64,000 nucleotides of DNA from Leptospira kobayashii (GCF_003114835.2 NZ_AP025028.1:742001-806000), one strand, 5' to 3'; positions 9,554 to 18,832 are shown, numbered from the stretch's first letter. The notes: generated from the sequence alone by a model not told the origin. Translations and numbers: made by a program.

Positions 9554-10483
9554 ATGGAAAATAAATTAGTGCAAATCATGGTTTCCGGAGTTTTCAAAAG
9601 CAAAACCACTTACTTTCGTATTTTTATTTTTCTAATCTTCGGCATTTCGCTGAATTCCTGTGATCAACTGAAAGATCTTACCAAATCCAAATGGGAGAAG
9701 CAGAAATTTGCAAAACCTCCCAGTGAATCGGACATCGCCAATTGGAAAGAGAAGCTCGCACTGGAAGAAGCCGAGATTGAAGAACTTGACAAACGAATTC
9801 GAAAAATGGTGCAAAAAACCAATCAAGCGGGAGCACTTTCCTGGAAGATTGCACGCGCTTATATGAGGGCGGGTTCTTTCGAAGTAGGGGCCAAACATTA
9901 CGAAGAGGCGATCGTCGCGCAAACGGAAGACAAGGGTTATGAAATTCATAGTTTCGAATCGGCACTTCCTTATTTTGAGAAAGCAATGGAGATGGGAAAA
10001 CTAGATAAACAACTGTTATTTGAGGCGGCGCTTGCTTTCGGAAATGCTTCCAAAGATATGGGATGGGAACCGACCAGACGCGCAAGGGCCATTCAACTTC
10101 TCAAACAATTGTCCCGATTGGATAAAGACGATACCAGATTCCCGTTTCAACTTGCGCTTATTTATTTTGACTCTTCCATTAAGGGAGAAAACTGGTCCGG
10201 AAAAACTAATGCCGGTTATGATGAAGTTGACACCGCATTTCAATTATTGGATTTGGTTTTGCAAAAAGAACCTTATAATGTTCCCGCTCGATTTGCCAAA
10301 GCAAACTTTTTATATCAAACGGGAAAATCATCGCAGGCACATAACGAATACATCCGCCTCAAATCCATTTTGGAAGAAATGAAGACGAACGGCGCCATTC
10401 GGGAACCCTTGGAGAAAAATCCTTCTTATCAGAATGTTTTGAAAAATTTGGAAAAATTAGGGGCCCAAAATACCAATTTCTGA
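9554..10483 (+). CDS. TPR-containing lipoprotein
   Basis: A 309-residue predicted lipoprotein: hydrophobic signal FRIFIFLIFGISLNSC with the lipid-anchored Cys in LNSC near residue 36. The rest is helical with TPR-like repeats, for example AYMRAGSFEVGAKHYEEAI, a second unit around ALPYFEKAMEMG, and a later one around FAKANFLYQTGKSSQAHNEY. Such proteins act as periplasmic or outer-membrane scaffolds. AAGGGA just before the ATG supports this start; an ATG 8 codons in is possible. dprA follows 11 bp later. Confidence 0.8.
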   Translation: MENKLVQIMVSGVFKSKTTYFRIFIFLIFGISLNSCDQLKDLTKSKWEKQKFAKPPSESDIANWKEKLALEEAEIEELDKRIRKMVQKTNQAGALSWKIARAYMRAGSFEVGAKHYEEAIVAQTEDKGYEIHSFESALPYFEKAMEMGKLDKQLLFEAALAFGNASKDMGWEPTRRARAIQLLKQLSRLDKDDTRFPFQLALIYFDSSIKGENWSGKTNAGYDEVDTAFQLLDLVLQKEPYNVPARFAKANFLYQTGKSSQAHNEYIRLKSILEEMKTNGAIREPLEKNPSYQNVLKNLEKLGAQNTNF

Positions 10484-10494
10484 CCTCTTAATGA

Positions 10495-11469
10495 GTGTTC
10501 CCAATTGTATTTTTTTCCCATCCGAAGATCAGCGGCTTTTGTCATAAGTTCAGGTTATGGAAACATTCGAATCATCCGGACGGCTTATCGAAAGAGATTC
10601 TGTCTTTGGTCGATCCCAAAATAATTGAACAGGTATTAAATGAATGTTATGTTTGGATTCATTCCGAAAGAAACAGGGACATTCAGTTGGTATCCATCTA
10701 CGATTCCGAATATCCCGGATATCTAAAGGAGATTTACGATCCTCCTTTGGTTCTTGCCGTTAGGGGAAATAAGGAAGTTTTGAAGAAAGATCTGATCTCC
10801 ATCGTGGGAACCAGGAAGGCATCTCCTATTTCCCGTTTGGCGACAAAGCTGATTATCGAAAAATTAAAATCCGAAAATGCCAACCTAGCCATAGTTTCCG
10901 GAATGGCTTTAGGAATTGATCGGGAAACATTTGTATCCGCTTTGGAGTTGGGAATTCCCGTTTTAGGAGTGCTTGGTACTTGCATGGATCAGGAATATCC
11001 TCCCGGAAATCGGGACCTCTATAAAAAAGTCAAAGAAGATCCGAACTCATGTCTTGTCACCGAATTTGTGTTAAAGACGGAACCTGCCAAGTGGACTTTT
11101 CCCAAAAGAAATCGGGTGATTTCCGGTCTTTCCCTTCATGTTTACATTATGGAGTCCGGGAAAAAATCAGGAACCATTTCCACAGCTATGAGTGCTCTTT
11201 CGCAAAATAGGGAGATTCATGTATTTGATCATCCTTTACAATCCGATAATTCAGGCGGAAAAAACCTACTGAATGACGGTGCGAATCCCATTTTTTGGGA
11301 AGAGATTGCAGCTAACAAAGGGTGGATTCATTATCCTCAGGAAAGAGGAGATGGAAAAACGATAGGATTTGCCGATTGGAAAAAAGAAAAGGATTGTGAA
11401 AGGGAATTTTTAAGAGAAAGAAACACGACGCCTCTCGGAAGAGGCGCCCATTGGATTTCTATTCTTTGA
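10495..11469 (+). CDS. dprA: DNA processing protein DprA (Smf)
   Basis: DprA binds incoming single-stranded DNA during natural transformation and loads RecA. The Rossmann-like core is clear: SIVGTRKAS, VSGMALGIDRETFVSALELG, then LGTCMDQEYPPGNRDLY, FPKRNRVISGLS and MESGKKSGTISTA, ending with GGKNLLNDGANPI. The winged-helix C-terminal domain of many DprA proteins is absent. The only in-frame start is GTG at 10495; an ATG at 10491 in another frame gives a short peptide (MSVPNCIFFPSEDQRLLS) ending in the same area, so the N-terminus deserves checking. The 3' end overlaps the convergent antiporter gene by 11 bp. Confidence 0.9.
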   Translation: MFPIVFFSHPKISGFCHKFRLWKHSNHPDGLSKEILSLVDPKIIEQVLNECYVWIHSERNRDIQLVSIYDSEYPGYLKEIYDPPLVLAVRGNKEVLKKDLISIVGTRKASPISRLATKLIIEKLKSENANLAIVSGMALGIDRETFVSALELGIPVLGVLGTCMDQEYPPGNRDLYKKVKEDPNSCLVTEFVLKTEPAKWTFPKRNRVISGLSLHVYIMESGKKSGTISTAMSALSQNREIHVFDHPLQSDNSGGKNLLNDGANPIFWEEIAANKGWIHYPQERGDGKTIGFADWKKEKDCEREFLRERNTTPLGRGAHWISIL

Positions 11470-12496
11470 AATAATATCCCGCGATTGTTACCGCGACATA
11501 GATCAATACTAAAAATACACCAAACGGTCGTTTAATTGTATCTTTTGAGAATGCGATCCCTACACGGAATATCACGAGAACGATGAGCATTGCCGGAAAG
11601 AAAAACTGGAAAAAGTTTTTCGGTGCATCTAGTCCCGTGGAAGTGACTGCTGCTGCGGCTCCGGATACGAATAGAACGTTCAATATGTCCGCTCCTATGA
11701 TATTTCCCACGGCGAGTTCGGAATGTCCGCGTCTGGAGGCTTGGATCGCAGTGACTAGCTCCGGCAAGGAAGTCCCGAAAGCTACGAGTGTTGCTCCGAT
11801 GATGGACTCTGGGATCGACAAACGGATGGCGGTTTCCTGAACGGAAGGGATTAGTACCTTAGAAGATAAAATGACCACTCCTATGGCAACAGCTAACTTG
11901 AGTAATATTTGCCACAAGGGAGCGGAATCTTCTTTTTCCGAAATATCATCAAGTCCTGCTTCGGCTTCTCCCGGTTTGGAACGCGACCATTTGATGCTGA
12001 TGTAAATATAAGCCGCCAGTAGTATCAAAAAAAGAAATCCAGTACTTTGAGTGATTCGGCCGCCTTGTTGAAAAGCGGAAGCAACATTGTCCCAAGGTAA
12101 GGCGAAAAAGAATAATAAAAATCCGGAACCTACCTGGATCCAGCCTTGTCGGTTCACAAGCCTCTTATCAATGCTAGGTGGTGAAATCAGAATGGCAATT
12201 CCGAGGATAAGCCCGGTATCGCAAATGATGGAACCGACTGCGTTTCCGAGTGCAATCCCCGGATTTCCTTCCAGAGCCGCCAGGACGGATACTGAGACTT
12301 CGGGAAGAGTCGTCCCGAGGCTTACGATCGTAGCACCGATGATCATTTTAGGAACACCCCAACGGGCGGAGAGGGAAACCGCTTCGTCTACAAGGACATC
12401 CGCTGCTTTGCCTAAAAATAGGATGGAGACGATGATGACCAAAATCAAAAGGGGAAGAGGAAATGCTTGAAAGCTTGCTTGTAAGAATTCATCCAT
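11459..12496 (-). CDS. Calcium/sodium antiporter (CaCA family, YrbG-like)
   Basis: An inner-membrane cation antiporter with the two inverted alpha-repeats of the CaCA superfamily: GATIVSLGTTLPEVSVSVLA with GNAVGSIICDTGLILG in the first half, and GATLVAFGTSLPELVTAIQA with GNIIGADILNVLFV in the second. The acidic residues in LPE are the ion ligands. About ten membrane helices are expected over 346 residues. I use the ATG at 12496, which places the first helix near the N-terminus; the frame is open further upstream but only with polar sequence. The start codon shares a CCATGG palindrome with the divergent gene. Confidence 0.88.
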   Translation of the reverse strand: MDEFLQASFQAFPLPLLILVIIVSILFLGKAADVLVDEAVSLSARWGVPKMIIGATIVSLGTTLPEVSVSVLAALEGNPGIALGNAVGSIICDTGLILGIAILISPPSIDKRLVNRQGWIQVGSGFLLFFFALPWDNVASAFQQGGRITQSTGFLFLILLAAYIYISIKWSRSKPGEAEAGLDDISEKEDSAPLWQILLKLAVAIGVVILSSKVLIPSVQETAIRLSIPESIIGATLVAFGTSLPELVTAIQASRRGHSELAVGNIIGADILNVLFVSGAAAAVTSTGLDAPKNFFQFFFPAMLIVLVIFRVGIAFSKDTIKRPFGVFLVLIYVAVTIAGYYFKE

Positions 12497-13127
12497 GGAT
12501 AAACACCAAATTATGATCTCCCAGAACCTTTTTCGAGTCTTTCTTTTCTTTTCCCTATCTTTGTCACTCACCGCCCAACCAAAACTTCCCAAGGAACCGA
12601 ATCTTCCCAATGTGGTCGGGTCCGAAAAAAAAGAAGATCGAGATGCAAGAGGAGATACGAAGGAACAAAAAACCGTTGTACAAAACCTAACTTTGTGTGA
12701 CGGAAGAACCGTTCGGGGAGAAGGAAGTGTTTTGACCGAAGGAATTCAGTTCACTCATATTCGGGAAGGGATCGAATACAAAAAAAAATTAAAGATGGAA
12801 GAGATTGAATCCATCCGTATCGAAACTTGGGAATTGAAACAGAAAAAAGAAGAAAAAAAAGGAATCAGTTTCGAAGCTATGCCGAAAAAAATCCGGATTC
12901 GTGCCCGTTCCGGTGAGAGTTATTATAAAGAGTCGGGTCTTGCCGATTTGAAATTATTAAATTTGGAAATCAAAAATAATAACGGAACGGCGACTCTTTA
13001 TTCTTACTGGATTGATTTACGTTATCCCAATGGGACTTGGTTTTCGGGACTGCCGGCAATCAAGAACGACGGTTTGGTGAGGGACGATTGTTTGAAAGAT
13101 GTGGTTCGTTTGATTGAATGGGAGTGA
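12495..13127 (+). CDS. Secreted or periplasmic protein of unknown function
   Basis: A 210-residue protein with a signal peptide (FRVFLFFSLSLSLTAQ, cleavage near residue 28) then a Lys/Glu-rich linker. The mature part alternates short beta strands, including LTLCDGRTVRGEGSVL and KIRIRARSGESYY, and ends in LRYPNGTWFSGLPAI. I recognise no family. Start at 12495 overlaps the start codon of the divergent antiporter by 2 bp; a second ATG at 12513 (MISQNLF...) gives a more typical signal peptide and avoids the overlap. Confidence 0.65.
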   Translation: MDKHQIMISQNLFRVFLFFSLSLSLTAQPKLPKEPNLPNVVGSEKKEDRDARGDTKEQKTVVQNLTLCDGRTVRGEGSVLTEGIQFTHIREGIEYKKKLKMEEIESIRIETWELKQKKEEKKGISFEAMPKKIRIRARSGESYYKESGLADLKLLNLEIKNNNGTATLYSYWIDLRYPNGTWFSGLPAIKNDGLVRDDCLKDVVRLIEWE

Positions 13128-13166
13128 CGGGAATATTTTGAAAATCGTATTAGTCGGAAGATGAAT

Positions 13167-13601
13167 TTATTTTTTAATTAATTTCAATCCACATTTTTGT
13201 GCGACTTCTCTGAATCGGTCATCCCAAGAGCAAAGGATAAGTTCTTCTGAAATTAGTTTTTGAATGTACAACGCTGTGGCTAAGTGAGTGGCCTCCAAAG
13301 ATTTTAATTCAAGAATCGTTTTGTTTTTGCCTATTTCGTTTTTGATATCAATGTCTACATTTTTTAAGTTTATCCTAGAGAACAACTTATCAGTAAATTC
13401 GGAGACATCATTCAGCCATTTATTTCCCAGAGATTTTTTCTCTTTGGTAAAAGTAAGGTTCAAACTTCTGGTCGTTTCGATTTCAAGTAGGATAGAGCTG
13501 AATAAATTGTTTGATTTATTGAAAGTATCCAGATTCTTTTCAAATCCATCTTCAGAATAAATGATATTCAGAAGAAAACTGGTATCAATGTATAAAGCCA
13601 A
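13167..13601 (-). CDS. PIN-domain toxin (VapC-like)
   Basis: A 144-residue PIN ribonuclease-like protein: YIDTSFLL at the N-terminus carries the first acidic residue, ILLEIETTRS the second, LKSLEATHLATAL a third, and CSWDDRFREVAQKCGL the last. The usual Asp in DALHLA is Glu here (EATHLA). PIN toxins cleave RNA, often tRNA or rRNA, and are neutralised by the protein encoded just upstream. The antitoxin stop and this ATG are one base apart, which is typical of a toxin-antitoxin operon. Confidence 0.85.
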   Translation of the reverse strand: MALYIDTSFLLNIIYSEDGFEKNLDTFNKSNNLFSSILLEIETTRSLNLTFTKEKKSLGNKWLNDVSEFTDKLFSRINLKNVDIDIKNEIGKNKTILELKSLEATHLATALYIQKLISEELILCSWDDRFREVAQKCGLKLIKK

Positions 13602-13602
13602 A

Positions 13603-13902
13603 TTAATCCCTATCTTCCAGATAAGTTTTTTTCCATGTTTTGGAAACTTGGTCTTTAGTTTTTGCTTTAATCAAAATTGATTTTGGGAAAGTAATCAACT
13701 CTTTTGATTTAGCGGGTATCATCGAGTTATTGGAAGTTGATTCTTGAATGAAAGTTTGAGTAAGATCGAGAGATTTTTCAAGTTTCTTTAGTTCCGCAAT
13801 AGGAATGTTCCTATCAAGAACTATGATAGTTTCTCCGTTCCTGACAAAATCAAGGTAGCTACTTAGATTGTTTTTTAGATCCTTAATTCCTACTGATTTC
13901 AT
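13603..13902 (-). CDS. Antitoxin, Phd/YefM family
   Basis: A 99-residue partner for the PIN toxin. The N-terminal DNA-binding fold is seen in GIKDLKNNLSSYLDFVRNGE and IIVLDRNIPIAELKKLE, the usual Phd/YefM layout; the C-terminal 40 residues should wrap the toxin. Proteins of this family repress their own operon by binding palindromes near the promoter. A GTAGCTAC palindrome occurs just before the start codon and again inside the first codons. Confidence 0.85.
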   Translation of the reverse strand: MKSVGIKDLKNNLSSYLDFVRNGETIIVLDRNIPIAELKKLEKSLDLTQTFIQESTSNNSMIPAKSKELITFPKSILIKAKTKDQVSKTWKKTYLEDRD

Positions 13903-13919
13903 ACTTCTAAGGTAGCTAC
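13852..13919. promoter_or_regulatory. Paired GTAGCTAC palindromes at the antitoxin start (candidate operator)
   Basis: The 11-mer AAGGTAGCTAC is present at 13852-13862 (inside the antitoxin gene) and at 13909-13919 (just upstream of its ATG), 57 bp apart, each holding the 8-bp palindrome GTAGCTAC. Position and symmetry fit an autoregulatory site of a Phd-type antitoxin; binding is inferred. Confidence 0.4.
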
Positions 13920-13960
13920 GGTAGACACTTTGTCAATATCGATTTTGCCTGTTCGAACTT

Positions 13961-16306
13961 TTAAACCCTTTTCTTCGGCAAATACTTGTAATACTCCATT
14001 TCCAAAGTGTTGATTAAAAAAGTATAATACTTCACCAGCTTTTTATCGAATTTCTTTTTGTTCATCTCTTCTCTGTAGTAGTCCGCCAATTGACTTCGGA
14101 AAAGCGCAGACTTCATGTCATTTCGATTGATGATCAAAGTGGCGAGTTGATCCGATACGACGATGTCAGGGGGAATCTGGATGGTAGAGACGGATTGTAA
14201 TACGGCATATTCTACGGTGGAAGCAACCTTATCATCATCCTTTTCTTTCGCCAAAGTCATGTTATTGCGTTTGATATTGTCCAGGTTTTCGTAGATTCGC
14301 TTTTTTAGAGATTTGGGATCCAAAACCTTTTCCACGATCTTGTTGAATTTTTTAGGGAATACGAAATTGTCGGCGGCTTTGACGATATGTGCCAACTTCT
14401 CTTCTTTCTCTTTGGCTGTGCCTGAAGAATCGTCATCTCCTCCTCCCGAGGAAGAAGACCCCGAAGAGGAAGCAGAATAGGAAGGTTTTCCCCAGTCAGT
14501 AGAAGTAAGGCCCGGAAATTTTCCCGAGTTTTTAATATCTTCGCGGATTTCCTGGGTTGTTTTTTCCCGGAAGAAAATCGCTGAAAAGAATCCTGTTGCA
14601 ATGGAAAAGGGAACTCCGAAGAAAATGGGAACTGCGGATTTCAGATAATAAGCTGCCGTAACAAAGATTAACGTTGATACTACGAAAGTCAAAACTCCGG
14701 CAACTACATTGAAACGACTTCTCATTTCTTCCGACTTGGCTCGTTCTTCTTCTTCGTGTTCCATATTGCGGACTTCCGCATTCATCTTTCCGATCGAGTC
14801 CGGTTTTAATTTTCCGTTGAGTTCGGGATGTTTCGGGTTGGAAAGCCGATGATTGATGATCTTTGCAAACTCCAATTGTTTTTTGAGTTCGGGGTTGGAT
14901 CTACCTTCGAAGGACAGTTTGTGAATCACTGCCGCCATATAACCGTGATCCACTACATAATAGTTCACTTGGCCGGAAGCGGTTCTTTCTTCATAATAGG
15001 AAAAATCGGATAATACATCGTCTTTCAGGCGTTTGACGTACTCTTTTGCCTTCTCTTCGGAAGTAATTCCCGCAGTTTCCACTTCTTCTTCAAAATCGAT
15101 TTTTAAAAGAGTGTGATTGTTCTTCGTATGTGCGGGGATTTTAGCCATCACCGCCTGTTTCAACGAAGAATAGATATTGTCGTCTTTTCTATGTAATACG
15201 GAACCCTTTTCTTCGATCAGGCGCTTTAAGATTTTGGAGGATAATTCCACTGTTTCTTTTACAGCGAGAACCAGATTGCCTTTGCCGGTAGGATAAGGAA
15301 AAGTTTCGATGATAGAAAGAAATTTTTTTACTCTTTCTTCCGGATTCATTTTTTCTTCGTTTGTTTCCGGCTTCGGTTCGGAGAAATACCCGTCGTATCT
15401 TTCTAAAAAAGCTTGGTAGTTGTTTTCTTTTGCGATCCGAACCAAATGGTCTTTTGTAAAAGTTTCCAAACCGTCCAACTGCGCCAAAATCTGATTCACT
15501 GCTTCCGGCAATTTTTTGAAACTTCCGTCCGCATGGATTTCCAATTCGTCTATAACGATATGGTAGTCGTTTAATATCGATAAAGCGAGATTTTCGTTCT
15601 TTGCGTAATTCACAAAGTCCTGCAAAAAATCGGTCATAGGAATATAAGGAACATTCCCGAAACCCTTTCTGACCAAAGAGGAAACTTCGGCTTCCAGACA
15701 ACCTAACTTCGGATAAAGCCATAGTTGTCCTTCTTTGTTTTTTTGCATTAGCAGCATACCGGGATTTTGTTCATCCCAGTTGCGGCCTTTTTTCCCACGG
15801 TTTTCCAAAAGCATTTTCACCAGCTCTTGGGAAAAATTAAAACATGCCTGGCGATAAGGAATGGTGTCCGTTTTATTTTCTTTTTGCGGGGCAATGAGAG
15901 CGATCTTGCTCGTGATTTTACTCCCCGTACGTATCAGATAAGGATATGCATAGGCAACCCGGTTTTGTCCTCTATGGTCCAGGTCCAGGATCTGTCTTAA
16001 CGCCTGATAGATGCCGACGTCGGATTTGGATTGTCCGCTTAGATTTGTGTATTTGCCGAGAGCTTCCGGGAGTTTGTCGAGTGTGAGTAAGTAGGATGCG
16101 TGTTTTTCGCGGCTTCCGTGTTTTTCAATTCGTTTGTGCCAATCTTTAAGTTCGTCTAATATGCATCTGGCGGTCGGAGAAAGGGATCCTATAGCATCGG
16201 ATAACTGGATATAGGAACCGGCAGCGCTTTCTTTTGTGTCTTCCCCTGATCCCGCGTCAGCGGCAAGGGTATCCGTGCTGATATCGAGTGAGTCTTGTTC
16301 TGCCAT
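13961..16306 (-). CDS. Large membrane-associated protein of unknown function
   Basis: A 781-residue protein without a signal peptide. About 535 residues of mainly helical, charged sequence come first, then two adjacent hydrophobic helices (about 540-590, around VVAGVLTFVVSTLIFVTAAY and VPIFFGVPFSIATGFFSAIF). A low-complexity Ser/Gly/Asp linker (near 615-640) and a charged C-terminal domain follow. The two helices probably form a membrane hairpin with both large domains in the cytoplasm. No family is recognised. The gene starts 3 bp after avtA ends, so the two are co-transcribed, though no functional link is evident. Confidence 0.75.
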   Translation of the reverse strand: MAEQDSLDISTDTLAADAGSGEDTKESAAGSYIQLSDAIGSLSPTARCILDELKDWHKRIEKHGSREKHASYLLTLDKLPEALGKYTNLSGQSKSDVGIYQALRQILDLDHRGQNRVAYAYPYLIRTGSKITSKIALIAPQKENKTDTIPYRQACFNFSQELVKMLLENRGKKGRNWDEQNPGMLLMQKNKEGQLWLYPKLGCLEAEVSSLVRKGFGNVPYIPMTDFLQDFVNYAKNENLALSILNDYHIVIDELEIHADGSFKKLPEAVNQILAQLDGLETFTKDHLVRIAKENNYQAFLERYDGYFSEPKPETNEEKMNPEERVKKFLSIIETFPYPTGKGNLVLAVKETVELSSKILKRLIEEKGSVLHRKDDNIYSSLKQAVMAKIPAHTKNNHTLLKIDFEEEVETAGITSEEKAKEYVKRLKDDVLSDFSYYEERTASGQVNYYVVDHGYMAAVIHKLSFEGRSNPELKKQLEFAKIINHRLSNPKHPELNGKLKPDSIGKMNAEVRNMEHEEEERAKSEEMRSRFNVVAGVLTFVVSTLIFVTAAYYLKSAVPIFFGVPFSIATGFFSAIFFREKTTQEIREDIKNSGKFPGLTSTDWGKPSYSASSSGSSSSGGGDDDSSGTAKEKEEKLAHIVKAADNFVFPKKFNKIVEKVLDPKSLKKRIYENLDNIKRNNMTLAKEKDDDKVASTVEYAVLQSVSTIQIPPDIVVSDQLATLIINRNDMKSALFRSQLADYYREEMNKKKFDKKLVKYYTFLINTLEMEYYKYLPKKRV

Positions 16307-16309
16307 TTT

Positions 16310-17566
16310 TTACTTTGCTGTCCTAGAGACAATCCGGGCGATGATTTCTGCCCCACGAGCTATTTCTTTTCTATCTCTGCAATATGTCAAACGTATGCAT
16401 TTTTCCGTGTGTGAAAATTGGGCATTTAGGCCGGGAAAGAAATAATGTCCCGACACAATGTAAACATTTTCCTTCTTACAGGTTTGATAGAGTTCTTTAT
16501 TACTGATCGGCAGATCTGGAAAATGAATCCATAGAAAAAATCCTCCTTCCGGTTCATGAATTGCATATTGAACTTTGTATTTTGCAAAAATTTCTTCAAT
16601 GATTTCCAGGGCAATCTGTAGCTTATTTGCGTAGTACGGACGTAAGATGTGGTTGGAAACTCGAATGAGAGTATCTTCTTTCCAAAAAGACTTCGCGAGA
16701 GCTTGGCCCCAGTTCCCTACCGCTAAATTTCCCACCGCTGCAAATGAAGAAAGCACGGAAATGATTTTTGGATCGGCTATGATGATTCCCAACCTAACAC
16801 CAGGTAGACCCACTTTGGAAAAACTAAGGGAAAGAACCATTCCCGGTTTCCACTGGATCGGCTCTTTCTCTCCGATCAGGTTGGGAAAGGGGTTTCCGTA
16901 GGCAAGATCGATGAGTAGAGGAATATTATTTTTTCGGGATTCCCGATACAACCACTCCACATCTTCCCGATTCATTATATTTCCCGTAGGGTTGGTCGGT
17001 CGGGAAAGTGCAACACAACCGATCGTTTCCCAGGGAATACTTTCTTGATTCAATTTATAACGAAAACGATGAGTGCCTATGTTTTCCACTATAGGCAAAT
17101 TAGCGAAAAAAACATCTTCTTCCCATGTCTGGTCCGCATAACCGATGTACTCCGGAACAACGGGAAGTAGGATTTTCCTGAAGCTACCGTCTTCCATCGT
17201 TCCCGAAAATGAATTCAATAGAAAAGAATAGGCATTTTGGCTGCCGTTAAAAAATGCGATTTGGTTTCCTTGGAGAGTTGCGCCGAAAAATTTCCCCAAA
17301 TATTCCGCAGTCAATCGGCGTATTTCATCCGATCCGACGGGGGATGTATAATCTCCTAACAACGATTCCAGTGATTGACCGGATGTTAGGATGGATTCTA
17401 CGGATTTGCGGTAGATGGCTTCCGCTTCCGGAATCCGCGCAGGGTTGCCTCCGCCCAGAAAGGCTATATTTTCCGTATCTCCCGACCAGGCGGAACCTAA
17501 ATCTTCCATCAGACTTTGGATTCCATTGGAGCGGGTGAGTTTTTTTGCGATTCGAGAAAGAATCAT
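16310..17566 (-). CDS. avtA: Valine-pyruvate transaminase AvtA (PLP aminotransferase)
   Basis: A fold-type I aminotransferase close to enterobacterial AvtA over its length: GIQSLMEDL, FLGGGNPARIPE, NGSQNAYSFL, PEYIGYAD, SRPTNPTGN, then SFSKVGLPGVRLGIIIA with the PLP lysine at about residue 251, and GHYFFPGL near the end. AvtA moves the amino group between valine or alanine and pyruvate or 2-oxoisovalerate, linking branched-chain and alanine pools. I use the ATG at 17566; an ATG 5 codons upstream is also in frame. Followed after 3 bp by the 781-residue membrane protein gene. Confidence 0.9.
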   Translation of the reverse strand: MILSRIAKKLTRSNGIQSLMEDLGSAWSGDTENIAFLGGGNPARIPEAEAIYRKSVESILTSGQSLESLLGDYTSPVGSDEIRRLTAEYLGKFFGATLQGNQIAFFNGSQNAYSFLLNSFSGTMEDGSFRKILLPVVPEYIGYADQTWEEDVFFANLPIVENIGTHRFRYKLNQESIPWETIGCVALSRPTNPTGNIMNREDVEWLYRESRKNNIPLLIDLAYGNPFPNLIGEKEPIQWKPGMVLSLSFSKVGLPGVRLGIIIADPKIISVLSSFAAVGNLAVGNWGQALAKSFWKEDTLIRVSNHILRPYYANKLQIALEIIEEIFAKYKVQYAIHEPEGGFFLWIHFPDLPISNKELYQTCKKENVYIVSGHYFFPGLNAQFSHTEKCIRLTYCRDRKEIARGAEIIARIVSRTAK

Positions 17567-17727
17567 GATTAATGGCCACAATCGGGAAGATTTTTGCCCG
17601 CCCCACCCATTTTTTAGGGATTTGAGGCTGTACTAAAAAAAATTATGTTCTCATTGTTAAAAAGGAAGTGACATAATTCGGTATAGGGGGTGTAAAGAGA
17701 CATAATAAATAAAAGTTGGATAGTTGG

Positions 17728-18822
17728 ATGAGCACGGAAACATTACAAAGGCCGTTAAAAAAACAAAAAGAAATCGAATTTCACAAACCTACCCTGTCCC
17801 GAGAGGATTTAAAAGGGGTTTTGGAATGTCTCGTCGATGAACACTTGTCATCTGGTGAAATCGTAGATCGATTCGAAAAATCATTTTCTCATACATTCAA
17901 ATTCAAGTCTTCTGTTTCCACAAATTCCCTTACTTCGGCTTATCATCTGTCCCTTCTTTCTTTGGGAGTAGAGGCGGGAGATTCGGTCATCCTTTCCAGT
18001 TTTTCTCCGATTGCTGCGCTTGATGCGATTTTTCTAATCAAAGCAAAACCGGTTCTTGTGGACTTGGGAAAAAATTCGTTTCATCCCGATGTAGAACAGT
18101 TCGCAAAAAAAAGAGAAGAATCGAATGCCAAAGTAGCGATTTTCGATCATAGTTTCGGATCCATTATCAATATCAGCAAATACACATTAGGTGAAACTCT
18201 TGTTCTGGAAGATTATAGCGAAGTGATCGGAGCGACATCCGAAATCGTTGCAATCGGAAAACAGGGAAAGGTTTCCTTATGCGGACTTTCCGCGGAAAAC
18301 ATGATCACCACCGGAAATGGTGCCATGATTTCTACGAACGATACTTCTTTGGCCGCTAACATTCGTTCTTTGAAAACGGGAAATTCCTCCAAACGGATTT
18401 TGGGAGAACCCAAATTCGAATACAGTCTCATTGATTATCAAGCCGCACTCGGAATCGAACAACTTTCCAAACTGGGTGTGATAGTGGAACGGAAGAAAAA
18501 AATCGCGCAAGCATATTTGCAAGCCGTTCAGAATTCAAGGCTTGAAACTTATTTCGCTTCTCCGAATGAAGATAGCTTTCATAGATTTCCCATTATTGTT
18601 TCGAACCAAGGTTACGAAGAAGTAGAACGTTATTTTAAATCGATCCATATTGGGACGCAAAGAACGATTGAAGAGCCTTTGCATAGTGTTTTGGAGGAAA
18701 GTAAATCCGATTTTCCAAACGCAGAAAGACTTTTCCAAAGAGGACATTGCATTCCTGTCTATCCTAACCTAACAAAGGATAATGTACAAAGAATTGCAAC
18801 TGCGATCAGAAGGATTTATTAG
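17728..18822 (+). CDS. DegT/DnrJ/EryC1-like protein lacking the PLP lysine
   Basis: A 364-residue protein of the DegT/StrS aminotransferase fold. Recognisable are TLSREDLKGVLECL and LSSGEIVDRFEKSFSH at the N-terminus, VSTNSLTSAYHLSLLSLG, the AGDSVILSSFSPIAA segment, PVLVDLG and LEDYSEVIGA. The segment SLCGLSAENMITTGNGAM aligns with the usual S[FH].P.TKN..TGEGG block, where Lys forms the Schiff base with PLP; here Glu190 stands in its place. ColD-type dehydratases also replace this lysine (by His), so altered chemistry or a non-catalytic role is possible. I chose ATG 17728 over a TTG four codons upstream. The ATP-grasp gene follows 10 bp later, in an apparent two-gene operon. Confidence 0.8.
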   Translation: MSTETLQRPLKKQKEIEFHKPTLSREDLKGVLECLVDEHLSSGEIVDRFEKSFSHTFKFKSSVSTNSLTSAYHLSLLSLGVEAGDSVILSSFSPIAALDAIFLIKAKPVLVDLGKNSFHPDVEQFAKKREESNAKVAIFDHSFGSIINISKYTLGETLVLEDYSEVIGATSEIVAIGKQGKVSLCGLSAENMITTGNGAMISTNDTSLAANIRSLKTGNSSKRILGEPKFEYSLIDYQAALGIEQLSKLGVIVERKKKIAQAYLQAVQNSRLETYFASPNEDSFHRFPIIVSNQGYEEVERYFKSIHIGTQRTIEEPLHSVLEESKSDFPNAERLFQRGHCIPVYPNLTKDNVQRIATAIRRIY

Positions 18823-18832
18823 TTGGTGATTC

